Assembly (NCBI RefSeq): GCF_024753245.1
Contig: NZ_JANUGX010000028.1
Coordinates: 30,322 to 94,321, forward strand
DNA length: 64,000 nucleotides
Direction: 5' to 3'
From: Massilia norwichensis
GTDB taxonomy: Bacteria; Pseudomonadota; Gammaproteobacteria; Burkholderiales; Burkholderiaceae_D
The position numbers and the translations under genes were made by a program. Positions 8,259-16,339 of this stretch are shown piece by piece. The notes under the pieces were generated by a model, which saw only the letters and a list, made by a program, of their open reading frames with translations, was not told the DNA's origin and did no database searches. Numbering within the stretch: position 1 is the first letter of the stretch; every line of letters starts with the position of its first letter.

Positions 8259-9190
8259 GCAAGGCAATGAGCAAAGTAACGAGCAAAACCGCCGAATTGA
8301 CCGGCACCATCGTCGCGGCCCACGGCCGCCACTACCTGGCCGACGTCGGCGACGCGCAGTCTCCCGAATTCCTGCAATGCGTCACGCGCGGCAAGAAGAC
8401 CAACGTCGCGGTCGGCGACATCGTGCACCTGAAGCGCACCTCGAACGACCAGGCCGTGATCGAGAAGATCGCCGAGCGCAGCACCCTGCTCTACCGCTCG
8501 GACCAGTACAAATCGAAGCTGCTGGCGGCGAACATCACGCGCCTGTTCATCGTCGTCGCCACCGAACCGAGCTTCGCCGACGACCTCGTGTCGCGCGCCC
8601 TGGTCGCCTGCGAAGCGGCGGGCGTCGAGGCCCACCTCATCCTCAACAAGGTCGACGTCGAAGCGTTGCTGCCGCGCGCCCGCGAGCGCGCCGGCCTGTA
8701 TGCGGGCCTCGGCTATCCGCTGCACGAGGTCTCGGCCAAGGCCGACCCGGAAGGCACGGTCGCCACCCTGACCCCACTGCTGCTAGGGCAGTCCTCGATC
8801 TTCATCGGCCAGTCCGGCATGGGCAAGTCGTCGATGATCAACCTGCTGGTGCCGGACGCCGACATCGCCGTGCGCGAGATCTCGGAAGCGCTGGACACCG
8901 GCAAGCACACGACCACCTTCACGCGCCTCTACAAACTGCCGGGCGGCGGCCAGATCATCGATTCGCCGGGTTTCCAGGAATTCGGCCTGTACCACCTCAC
9001 CGAAGGCATGCTGGAGCGCGCCTTCATCGAGTTCAAGCCCTTCCTGGGCGGCTGTAAATACTACAACTGCCGCCACCTGGCCGAGCCGCAGTGCGCGATC
9101 CTCGGCGCCGTCGAGGAAGGCAAGATCGCGAAGATCCGGCACGAGCTGTATGCGCAGCTGCTGCATGAATCGGCGCAGACGCTGTATTGA
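8255..9190 (+). CDS. rsgA: Small ribosomal subunit biogenesis GTPase RsgA
   Basis: 311 residues. RsgA is a circularly permuted GTPase that helps late 30S assembly. The G-motifs appear in permuted order: LILNKVD (G4) before IGQSGMGKSSMINLL (G1) and IDSPGFQEFGL (G3). An N-terminal OB-fold (GTIVAAHGRHYLADV) and a C-terminal zinc-binding segment with the pattern CKYYNCRHLAEPQCAI frame the GTPase. Three in-frame ATG-like starts sit at the N-terminus (MSKAMSKVTSK); the first, at 8255, overlaps the preceding stop as ATGA and is taken. Last gene of a three-gene translationally coupled operon. Confidence 0.95.
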   Translation: MSKAMSKVTSKTAELTGTIVAAHGRHYLADVGDAQSPEFLQCVTRGKKTNVAVGDIVHLKRTSNDQAVIEKIAERSTLLYRSDQYKSKLLAANITRLFIVVATEPSFADDLVSRALVACEAAGVEAHLILNKVDVEALLPRARERAGLYAGLGYPLHEVSAKADPEGTVATLTPLLLGQSSIFIGQSGMGKSSMINLLVPDADIAVREISEALDTGKHTTTFTRLYKLPGGGQIIDSPGFQEFGLYHLTEGMLERAFIEFKPFLGGCKYYNCRHLAEPQCAILGAVEEGKIAKIRHELYAQLLHESAQTLY

Positions 9191-9327
9191 GCATAGTCCG
9201 CACTATAGCGCCAGAAAATTCCTTGCTGCAGTAAGCTGCGTGATACGGAACAGCCGCCGCCGTTTGTGTGGCGCATGGCGGCTTGTGCCTGCTTGCCGCC
9301 GCATGCCCGTTTCCCGTTGATTACGCA

Positions 9328-10512
9328 ATGGATATCGATGAACCGACCTTGATGCTGGTGCTCGGCGTGGCGTCGATCACGGCCAGTGCCATGTTTTTCA
9401 CGCTGCATGCCTCGGCGCGCCATATCGGCGGCGTTCGTTCGTGGGCATACGCCTGCCTGGCGGTCGGGTTTGCCGTCCTTCTCGATGCCCCGCGGCTGGT
9501 CGGCAACTGGCAGTGGGCTTCGCTGTTGTTCAACATCCCTTTCAGCGTGGGCCAGGCTTTGCTCCTGGCAGGCACGGCGCAGTTCGTGGGGCGCCGCTGG
9601 GGGAAGCACACGCTGACGCTGCTGATTGCCCTCGCCGTCCTGCTGACCCTGGCGTTCACGCTGGTCCTGCCCGACAGCGCCTTGCGCATCTTTACGCAAA
9701 CGCTGTACCAGGCCTGCCTGAACGCCTTGAGCGCATGGTACCTGTGGCACCACCGGGAACGGCAATCCAGTCGCGCCTACGGCGTCGCTGCCGCGATCTT
9801 CCTCGGCGAGGCCGCTGCCGCGCTGGCGCAGGGCGTGTTTGTCATGATCAGCACGCTGCCTGTGACCTACGCCGCGCCCGAGCTTCCGCTGGCGAATATC
9901 GTCAACTGGGCCGGCGTGCTGGCGAATACCCTGCTCGGCAACTGGATACTTTTCCTGCTCGTCATGCTTCGTCTGGTCCGCGACCTGCAAACCGATGCCA
10001 TGCACGACCCGCTGACCGGGCTATTGAACCGGCGGGGGCTGCGCTCCCACATCAATTCCCTCCTGGCACCAGGGCGCTCCCTGCGATCGCTCGCCGTCCT
10101 GTTGCTCGATATCGACCATTTCAAGGCCTTGAACGACCGGCACGGCCACGCCACCGGCGACCGGGTCCTGGTCATGATGGGCGAGGTCATGCGGGGCCTC
10201 GGCAGTGCCCATGTCGTGCCGTGCCGCTGGGGCGGCGAAGAGTTCTGCTTCGTGGTCGACAGCCACTCGGACAAATCGCTGATCGAACTTGCCGAGCGCG
10301 CCAGGCAGACGTTTCAGCGGACCAGCGCCGCCCACCCTGGCCTGCCGTCCGGTGCAACGGTCAGCATCGGCGTGGCGGCCGTGCCCGTCGACGGCAGCTT
10401 CGCGTTTTCCAGACTGGTAGCCCTGGCCGACGCGCAACTCTACCTGGCAAAGCACGGTGGCCGTAACCGCGTGTGCAGCGCACTCGATCAAGAAGCGTTG
10501 TCGCAAGACTGA
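9328..10512 (+). CDS. Membrane-bound diguanylate cyclase (GGDEF)
   Basis: 394 residues from ATG 9328; a GTG at 9268 is in frame but would add an unconvincing leader. About six to seven membrane helices fill the first 220 residues (LMLVLGVASITASAMFF, AYACLAVGFAVLL, then LLIALAVLLTLAFTLVLP and NWILFLLVMLRLV). A GGDEF domain follows (MHDPLTGLLNRRGLRSH, then LLLDIDHFKALNDRHGHATGD) with the active motif GGEEF at 302-306. The RxxD inhibitory site expected five residues before GGEEF is absent (SAHV at that place), so product inhibition is unlikely. It makes c-di-GMP from GTP; signal unknown. Confidence 0.9.
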   Translation: MDIDEPTLMLVLGVASITASAMFFTLHASARHIGGVRSWAYACLAVGFAVLLDAPRLVGNWQWASLLFNIPFSVGQALLLAGTAQFVGRRWGKHTLTLLIALAVLLTLAFTLVLPDSALRIFTQTLYQACLNALSAWYLWHHRERQSSRAYGVAAAIFLGEAAAALAQGVFVMISTLPVTYAAPELPLANIVNWAGVLANTLLGNWILFLLVMLRLVRDLQTDAMHDPLTGLLNRRGLRSHINSLLAPGRSLRSLAVLLLDIDHFKALNDRHGHATGDRVLVMMGEVMRGLGSAHVVPCRWGGEEFCFVVDSHSDKSLIELAERARQTFQRTSAAHPGLPSGATVSIGVAAVPVDGSFAFSRLVALADAQLYLAKHGGRNRVCSALDQEALSQD

Positions 10513-10559
10513 AACGAGGAGTAAAATCCACTGTTTCCCTATCGAAAAGCAAAACCCTC

Positions 10560-10565
10560 TATAAT
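10560..10565 (+). promoter_or_regulatory. Perfect -10 hexamer upstream of argF
   Basis: TATAAT at 10560-10565 lies 30 bases before the argF ATG in an AT-rich stretch. A convincing TTGACA-like -35 at 16-18 bases is not visible. Likely the argF promoter. Confidence 0.4.
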
Positions 10566-10594
10566 CAAAGGGATAATTTGCTTCGCGACCTAAC

Positions 10595-11521
10595 ATGGCT
10601 GTCCAGACCCCCATCAAGCACTTCCTGCAATTCTCCGACTTCACCCGCGACGAGTTCGAGTACGTGATCGAGCGCGCGGCCGTCATCAAGCGCAAGTTCA
10701 AGGCCTACGAGGTCTACCACCCGCTGGTCGACCGCACGCTGGTGATGGTGTTCGAAAAGAGCTCGACCCGCACCCGCCTGTCGTTTGAAGCCGGCATGCA
10801 CCAGCTGGGCGGCGCGGCGATCTACCTGAACACGCGCGACAGCCAGCTGGGCCGCGGCGAGCCGGTGGAAGACGCGGGCCAGGTCATGAGCCGCATGTGC
10901 GACATCATCATGGTGCGCACCTTCGGCCAGGACATCATCGAGCGCTTCGCGGCGCACTCGCGGGTCCCGGTGATCAACGGCCTGACCAACGAACACCATC
11001 CCTGCCAGGTGCTGGCCGACGTCTTCACCTTCCACGAGCACCGCGGTTCGATCGCGGGCAAGACGGTGGCGTGGATCGGCGACGCCAACAACATGCTGTA
11101 TTCGTGGCTGCAGGCGGCCGAAGTGTTCGGCTTCCACCTGAACGTGTCGACGCCGAAGGGCTACGACATCGACCCGGCGATGGTCAAGACCAGCAACTAC
11201 ACGGTCTTCGAGAATCCGTCGGATGCCTGCGCCGGCGCGCACCTGGTCAACACCGACGTGTGGACCAGCATGGGCTACGAAAAAGAAAATGCCGAACGCC
11301 TGAAAGCCTTCGATGGCTTCATGGTGGACGGCGCCAAGATGGCGCGCGCCGCACCCGACGCGCTGTTCATGCACTGCCTGCCCGCGCACCGCGGGGAGGA
11401 AGTGGCGGCCGAAGTCATCGACGGCCCGCAATCGGTGGTGTGGGACGAAGCCGAGAACCGGCTGCACGTGCAGAAGGCGCTGATCGAGTACCTGCTGCTG
11501 GGCCGCATCGAAGACAAGTAA
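10595..11521 (+). CDS. argF: Ornithine carbamoyltransferase
   Basis: 308 residues. It transfers the carbamoyl group from carbamoyl phosphate to ornithine to give citrulline in arginine synthesis. The carbamoyl-phosphate loop EKSSTRTRLSFE, the HPCQVLAD segment and the ornithine-binding MHCLPAHRGEE are all present, and length is normal for the anabolic enzyme. It is followed 98 bases later by argG, the next enzyme but one to use its product, so the pair is probably co-transcribed. There is no argH in the window. Confidence 0.96.
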   Translation: MAVQTPIKHFLQFSDFTRDEFEYVIERAAVIKRKFKAYEVYHPLVDRTLVMVFEKSSTRTRLSFEAGMHQLGGAAIYLNTRDSQLGRGEPVEDAGQVMSRMCDIIMVRTFGQDIIERFAAHSRVPVINGLTNEHHPCQVLADVFTFHEHRGSIAGKTVAWIGDANNMLYSWLQAAEVFGFHLNVSTPKGYDIDPAMVKTSNYTVFENPSDACAGAHLVNTDVWTSMGYEKENAERLKAFDGFMVDGAKMARAAPDALFMHCLPAHRGEEVAAEVIDGPQSVVWDEAENRLHVQKALIEYLLLGRIEDK

Positions 11522-11619
11522 CGCATCATCACCACAACTTTAGTTTGATCGTCGGCCCGGGCGCTACGTCCGGCCGGCTGACCATAAATCCCCTCCCATC
11601 TCTCATCACTGGAACTCCC

Positions 11620-12852
<1,233 letters not shown>

Positions 12853-12870
12853 TCGCTGAACGTTTGAGCG

Positions 12871-12909
12871 AAAAAGCCGCCGGCCCGCAAGGCCCGGCGG
12901 CTTTTTTTT
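12871..12909 (+). terminator. Intrinsic terminator after argG
   Basis: A GC-rich stem (arms GCCGCCGG at 12876-12883 and CCGGCGGC at 12894-12901, with extra pairing inside) is followed by eight T residues at 12902-12909 and preceded by AAAAA, so it could also work in the reverse direction. Confidence 0.9.
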
Positions 12910-12913
12910 CACC

Positions 12914-12940
12914 GTCATTCCCGGCATTGCCGGAAATGAC
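12914..12940. repeat. Palindrome, 13-bp arms, part of a dispersed hairpin family
   Basis: Arms GTCATTCCCGGCA (12914-12926) and TGCCGGAAATGAC (12928-12940) pair with one mismatch around a single central T. It abuts the left inverted repeat of the GIY-YIG cassette. The TCATTCC..GGAATGA core recurs in the other repeats of this window. Confidence 0.75.
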
Positions 12941-12970
12941 TTCCCGCGAAAGCGGGAATCCATACTGAGC
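12941..12970. repeat. Left 30-bp inverted repeat flanking the GIY-YIG gene
   Basis: The 30 bases at 12941-12970 are the exact reverse complement of 13360-13389. The repeat itself contains a hairpin, TTCCCGC-GAAA-GCGGGAA (12941-12958), followed by TCCATACTGAGC. The hairpin fits the ATTCCC-N8-GGGAAT pattern known as dRS3 in Neisseria. Confidence 0.85.
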
Positions 12971-12973
12971 AAG

Positions 12974-13267
12974 CTAGATCGCAATATCGACATAGCGATC
13001 TAGCCACCGAGGATTGCTCTTTTGAATCAGCTCGACCTTCCAAGCCCGATTCCACTTCTTGATCTGCTTCTCCCGCCGAATAGCCTCGGTAATCTCCGTG
13101 TGCACTTCGTACCAGACAAGGCTCTTGACGCCATATTGTTTGGAGAAGCCATCGACCAAGCCTTCACGATGCTCCCATACGCGTCGTATCAGGTTACTGG
13201 TGACGCCGACGTACAAGGTTCCGTTCATGCCGCTCGCCAGGATGTAAACGTAACTGGACTTGTCCAT
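12974..13267 (-). CDS. GIY-YIG nuclease superfamily protein
   Basis: 97 residues from ATG 13267 (MDKSSYVYILASGMNGTLYVGVTSNL). The motif order is YVYIL, then YVGVT (the GIY-YIG pair), R-R-VWEHREG, KYGVKSLVWYE, and RREKQIKKWNRAWKVELI, which carries the conserved glutamate and lysines. This is the stand-alone UvrC-type small family. The frame extends to 13339 but the added residues do not look conserved. It lies between two perfect 30-bp inverted repeats, with the left repeat 3 bases beyond its stop. Its function is unknown; the context suggests it may be part of, or be carried by, a small repeat-bounded cassette. Confidence 0.85.
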   Translation of the reverse strand: MDKSSYVYILASGMNGTLYVGVTSNLIRRVWEHREGLVDGFSKQYGVKSLVWYEVHTEITEAIRREKQIKKWNRAWKVELIQKSNPRWLDRYVDIAI

Positions 13268-13359
13268 GCCATACCCCAAATTTATTGAGCTGGCATGGTC
13301 GAGGAAAGTGACGCTTGTCTTCCTGAGGTGCCTCAACAAAATATGCCACCTAAATTTAG

Positions 13360-13390
13360 GCTCAGTATGGATTCCCGCTTTCGCGGGAAT
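13360..13390. repeat. Right inverted repeat flanking the GIY-YIG gene
   Basis: Reads GCTCAGTATGG then ATTCCCGCTTTCGCGGGAAT (13371-13390). Bases 13360-13389 are a perfect reverse complement of 12941-12970. It ends 12 bases from the stop of the TonB receptor, so the hairpin may also act on that transcript's 3' end. Confidence 0.85.
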
Positions 13391-13402
13391 GACGAGGAAG
13401 CG

Positions 13403-15679
13403 TCAGAAGTGGAAGTTCGCCGTCACACTCGCCCACCGCGGTGCGCCCGGCGTGTAGCGGTAGCCGCTCTTGTTGATCGCCGCCACGTAACGCTTGTCGA
13501 ACAGGTTGTACACGTTCAGCCGCAAGTCCACCCAGCGGTTCAGCGCATACGAAGCCATCGCATCGGCCACCCAGTAATCCCCCGTGTAGGCCGGCGTGCC
13601 GACCGCGCCGTCGGTGCCGCGCAGCAGGCGGCCCGAGTAGCGCGCGCCGCCGGCGATCGTCAATCCGGACGGGAAGCTGTAGCTGGTCCAGCTGGTGAAG
13701 CCCGACTTCGGCGTATAGGTCAGGCTGTTGGCGCCGTTGGCGGCAACCAGGCGCCCCGCTTCCACGCTGGTGTCCATCCAGGTATAGCCGGCGCTCACCG
13801 ACCAGTTGCGCGCGAGCTCGCCGATCGCGCTCAGCTCCACGCCCTGTACGCGCTTGCGGCCGGTCTGGTAGTACTTCAGGTCGACCGGGTCCTGCTCGAC
13901 CTCGTTTTTCACATTCGTGCGGAACAGCGCGGCGTTCAGGCCGAGGCGCTTCTGCATCAGTTCCCATTTCGCGCCCAGTTCCGTGGTGCTGGTGACTTGC
14001 GGGTCGAACACCGGGTTCGAGGCGCTGCTGGCGCTGGTGCTGAGCGCCAGATTCGAGCCCGGCGGCTGCTTCGAATTGGCCCACAGCGCGTAGACGCTGG
14101 TGTTCGGCGTCGGCTTGTAGAGCAGCGACAGCTTGCCGCTCACCAGGCTGTCCGTCAGCTCGACATGGGTCGGGACCGGGGTGCCGACCGGTAGGCCCGG
14201 GTTCGCGCTGGCCGTCGACAGCGCGATCGCATCGTAGCTGGTGTCGAAGTGATCGACCCGCACCGAGGCGCCCAGCAGCCAGCGCTCGCCGATCTTGATC
14301 GTGTCCAGCAGCCAGGCCGCCGCGGTCGTGGTCTCGCCCTGCGTACGGGCGCCGCTGCGCACCAGGTTCAAACCCGTTACCGGCGATGCCGAATCGGGCC
14401 GGTACAGGTTCGCCGGCTGCAGCGTGCCGCCGCCGAGGTAGCTCCAGTTGCTCTGCTTTTCATTGGCCAGGTCCAGGCCGGTCACCAGCGTGTGCCGCAA
14501 CGCGCCGGTATCGAACTCGGTGGTCAGCATGGTCTGGTTGGCCAGGATCGTGTTTTCCTGGTCCTTGATGGTGCGCGTGGTGCGCGCAAGCTGCCAGGTC
14601 GCGGGATCGCCCTGGTCCGGCGTCAGGATGTTGGCGGTATTGCCCATGAAGGCGCTGAGCAGGTAGAACTGCCTGGTCTTGCCATAGCGGCTGGTGTTCT
14701 TCAGGCGCATGCGCGGGCTGAATTCGTGGTCGACGATGGCGGTAAACATGTCGGCCCGCACGCGGTCGAAGTCCGACAGTGCGCCGTAGAAGTTCTGCGG
14801 ATCGACGGCGGGCGCATCGGCGATCCAGGGGCGCTTGGGATCGGGACTGCTGTAACCGGGCAGACCGACGGTCGGCACGCCGCCGTCCGGGCGGTTGTCC
14901 TGCTTCACGTGCAGGTAGTCGAGGTAGAGCTGGGTCGGACCGCGCAGGCCGAAGGCAATCGACGGCGCCACCGCCCAGCGCTTGTCCTTCACTTCGTCGC
15001 GTGCCGGGTTGCCGCTGTCCTGGTCGAGCACATTCAGGCGCATGGCGATGCCGCGCCGGCGGTCCAGCACGCGGTTGACATCGGCGCTGGCCCGGCGGCG
15101 CTCGGCGCTGCCGGCCACCAGGCTGGCGTCGCCGATGTTCCTGAGCAGCGGCTGCTTGGTGGCGAGATTGATCGAACCGGTCGGCGCGCCGCGCCCGGTA
15201 TCGGTGCCGGCCGGGCCCTTCAGCACGTCGATCTGCTCGATGTTGAAGACGTCGCGCGAGACCGAACCGATGTCGCGGATGCCGTCCACGAACAGGCTGC
15301 CCGAGCTGTCGAAGCCGCGCATGTAGATGGCGTCGCCGGTATTCGTGTTGCCGTTCTCGCCCAGGAAGAAGGTACCGACGCCGGGCGTGTTGCGCAGCGC
15401 CTCGGTCAGGGTCACGGCGCCCTGCTGCTCGATCAGTTCCTTCTTGATCACGATGACGGTCTGCGCCGTATCCAGCAGCGGCTGGGTGTACTTGCCGGAC
15501 GCCGCCTGGTCCGCCTTGAATTCGTTGTCGCGTTCGCCGTGGACATGGACGCGCTGGGCGGTTGTGCCCGCGCTGGCGTCCGCGCCGGCCCCGCTGTCGA
15601 GGGCCGCCTGGGCGGCGAGCGGCAGCATCAGCATGGCCAGGGCGGTGGAGTGTTTGCGGCTGGTAATCGGCTTCTTCAT
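13403..15679 (-). CDS. TonB-dependent catecholate siderophore receptor (Fiu-like)
   Basis: 758 residues with signal peptide (MKKPITSRKHSTALAML... ending AAQAA). A plug domain follows (QTVIVIKKELIEQQGAVTLTEALRNTPGV, MRGFDSSGSLFVDGIRD, FNIEQIDVLKGPAG, GAPTGSINLATKQP), then a 22-strand barrel ending in the aromatic terminus SVTANFHF. The plug most resembles Fiu-type receptors for monomeric catechol siderophores. It imports ferric chelates across the outer membrane using TonB energy. A strong Fur box lies about 80 bases upstream, so it should be iron-repressed. No siderophore biosynthesis or ABC transport genes are adjacent. Siderophore identity is inferred only. Confidence 0.92.
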   Translation of the reverse strand: MKKPITSRKHSTALAMLMLPLAAQAALDSGAGADASAGTTAQRVHVHGERDNEFKADQAASGKYTQPLLDTAQTVIVIKKELIEQQGAVTLTEALRNTPGVGTFFLGENGNTNTGDAIYMRGFDSSGSLFVDGIRDIGSVSRDVFNIEQIDVLKGPAGTDTGRGAPTGSINLATKQPLLRNIGDASLVAGSAERRRASADVNRVLDRRRGIAMRLNVLDQDSGNPARDEVKDKRWAVAPSIAFGLRGPTQLYLDYLHVKQDNRPDGGVPTVGLPGYSSPDPKRPWIADAPAVDPQNFYGALSDFDRVRADMFTAIVDHEFSPRMRLKNTSRYGKTRQFYLLSAFMGNTANILTPDQGDPATWQLARTTRTIKDQENTILANQTMLTTEFDTGALRHTLVTGLDLANEKQSNWSYLGGGTLQPANLYRPDSASPVTGLNLVRSGARTQGETTTAAAWLLDTIKIGERWLLGASVRVDHFDTSYDAIALSTASANPGLPVGTPVPTHVELTDSLVSGKLSLLYKPTPNTSVYALWANSKQPPGSNLALSTSASSASNPVFDPQVTSTTELGAKWELMQKRLGLNAALFRTNVKNEVEQDPVDLKYYQTGRKRVQGVELSAIGELARNWSVSAGYTWMDTSVEAGRLVAANGANSLTYTPKSGFTSWTSYSFPSGLTIAGGARYSGRLLRGTDGAVGTPAYTGDYWVADAMASYALNRWVDLRLNVYNLFDKRYVAAINKSGYRYTPGAPRWASVTANFHF

Positions 15680-15760
15680 GGTCTGGGCGTGGTTATCGTG
15701 TTGTTGGATGGGTTAGCGGAACGCCAAGGACTTTAACAAAAGTTCACAGATAAGTAAACG

Positions 15761-15785
15761 CGAATCATTCTCATTATCGTTATCG
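15761..15785 (-). promoter_or_regulatory. Fur box upstream of the TonB receptor
   Basis: Read on the minus strand the site gives successive hexamers GATAAC-GATAAT-GAGAAT followed by GATT, matching the Fur consensus of tandem GATAAT units. It lies 82-106 bases upstream of the receptor start, where Fur would block transcription under iron-replete conditions. Confidence 0.8.
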
Positions 15786-15848
15786 TTCACTTGAGCGAGC
15801 GCAGAATGCCGTCTTTGCAAGCCTGTATCCGCGCGCTACCATGTGCTT

Positions 15849-16169
15849 ATGAGCGACCACAACCCCTGCCTGGCCTGCGGCGCCTGCTGCATGAGCTACC
15901 GGGTCTCCTTCTACTGGGCCGAAGCCGAGCAGCGCGGCCTGCCCGCCTTCCTGACCGAACAGGTCAATCCCTTCCTTTCATGCATGGCCGGGACGAATGC
16001 CAAGCGGCCGCATTGCGCAGCCCTGCAAGGCACCGGGGACGGCGGCTTCGTCTGCCGCGTGTATGCGCAGCGGCCCGATCCCTGCCGCGAAGTACAGATC
16101 GGCGACGACAAGTGCCTGCAGGCGCGGGCACGGCATGGCTTGCCGCCTTTGCAGCAAATGGCGCCGTAG
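15849..16169 (+). CDS. YkgJ family cysteine cluster protein
   Basis: 106 residues from ATG 15849; a GTG at 15843 is an alternative. The N-terminal NPCLACGACC is the hallmark cluster of the YkgJ/CxxCxxCC family, with additional cysteines at SCMAG, RPHCAAL, FVCRVY, DPCREV and DKCLQA. The spacing suggests a metal or Fe-S site. The family's function is not established. It is divergent from the Fur-regulated receptor, so the Fur box might also affect it. Confidence 0.8.
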   Translation: MSDHNPCLACGACCMSYRVSFYWAEAEQRGLPAFLTEQVNPFLSCMAGTNAKRPHCAALQGTGDGGFVCRVYAQRPDPCREVQIGDDKCLQARARHGLPPLQQMAP

Positions 16170-16294
16170 ATAGAATATTTGTTCCTATTCTGTTGCGCTA
16201 GCGCATCATTGTTTCGACGTTCGCCTCGTCAGATGTTACATTTGAGTTCGCACGCGAACTTTATTCAACCGGCTGTTCTACAGCCCGTGACTCC

Positions 16295-16332
16295 GGGGGC
16301 AGAGCCCACCCGGAAAACCGGGCTCCGACCCC
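16295..16332. repeat. Imperfect palindrome just before wspA
   Basis: GGGGGCAGAGCCC (16295-16307) and GGGCTCCGACCCC (16320-16332) are imperfect reverse complements around ACCCGG-AAAA-CCGG. The hairpin ends 7 bases before the wspA ATG, where it would cover the ribosome-binding region in the mRNA. No T-run follows, so it is not an intrinsic terminator. Confidence 0.55.
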
Positions 16333-16339
16333 TACGGCC

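Noticed and set aside
9193..9206. ATAGT-CCGC-ACTAT palindrome after rsgA
   Set aside because: Arms of five bases are too short to separate from chance and no T-run follows.
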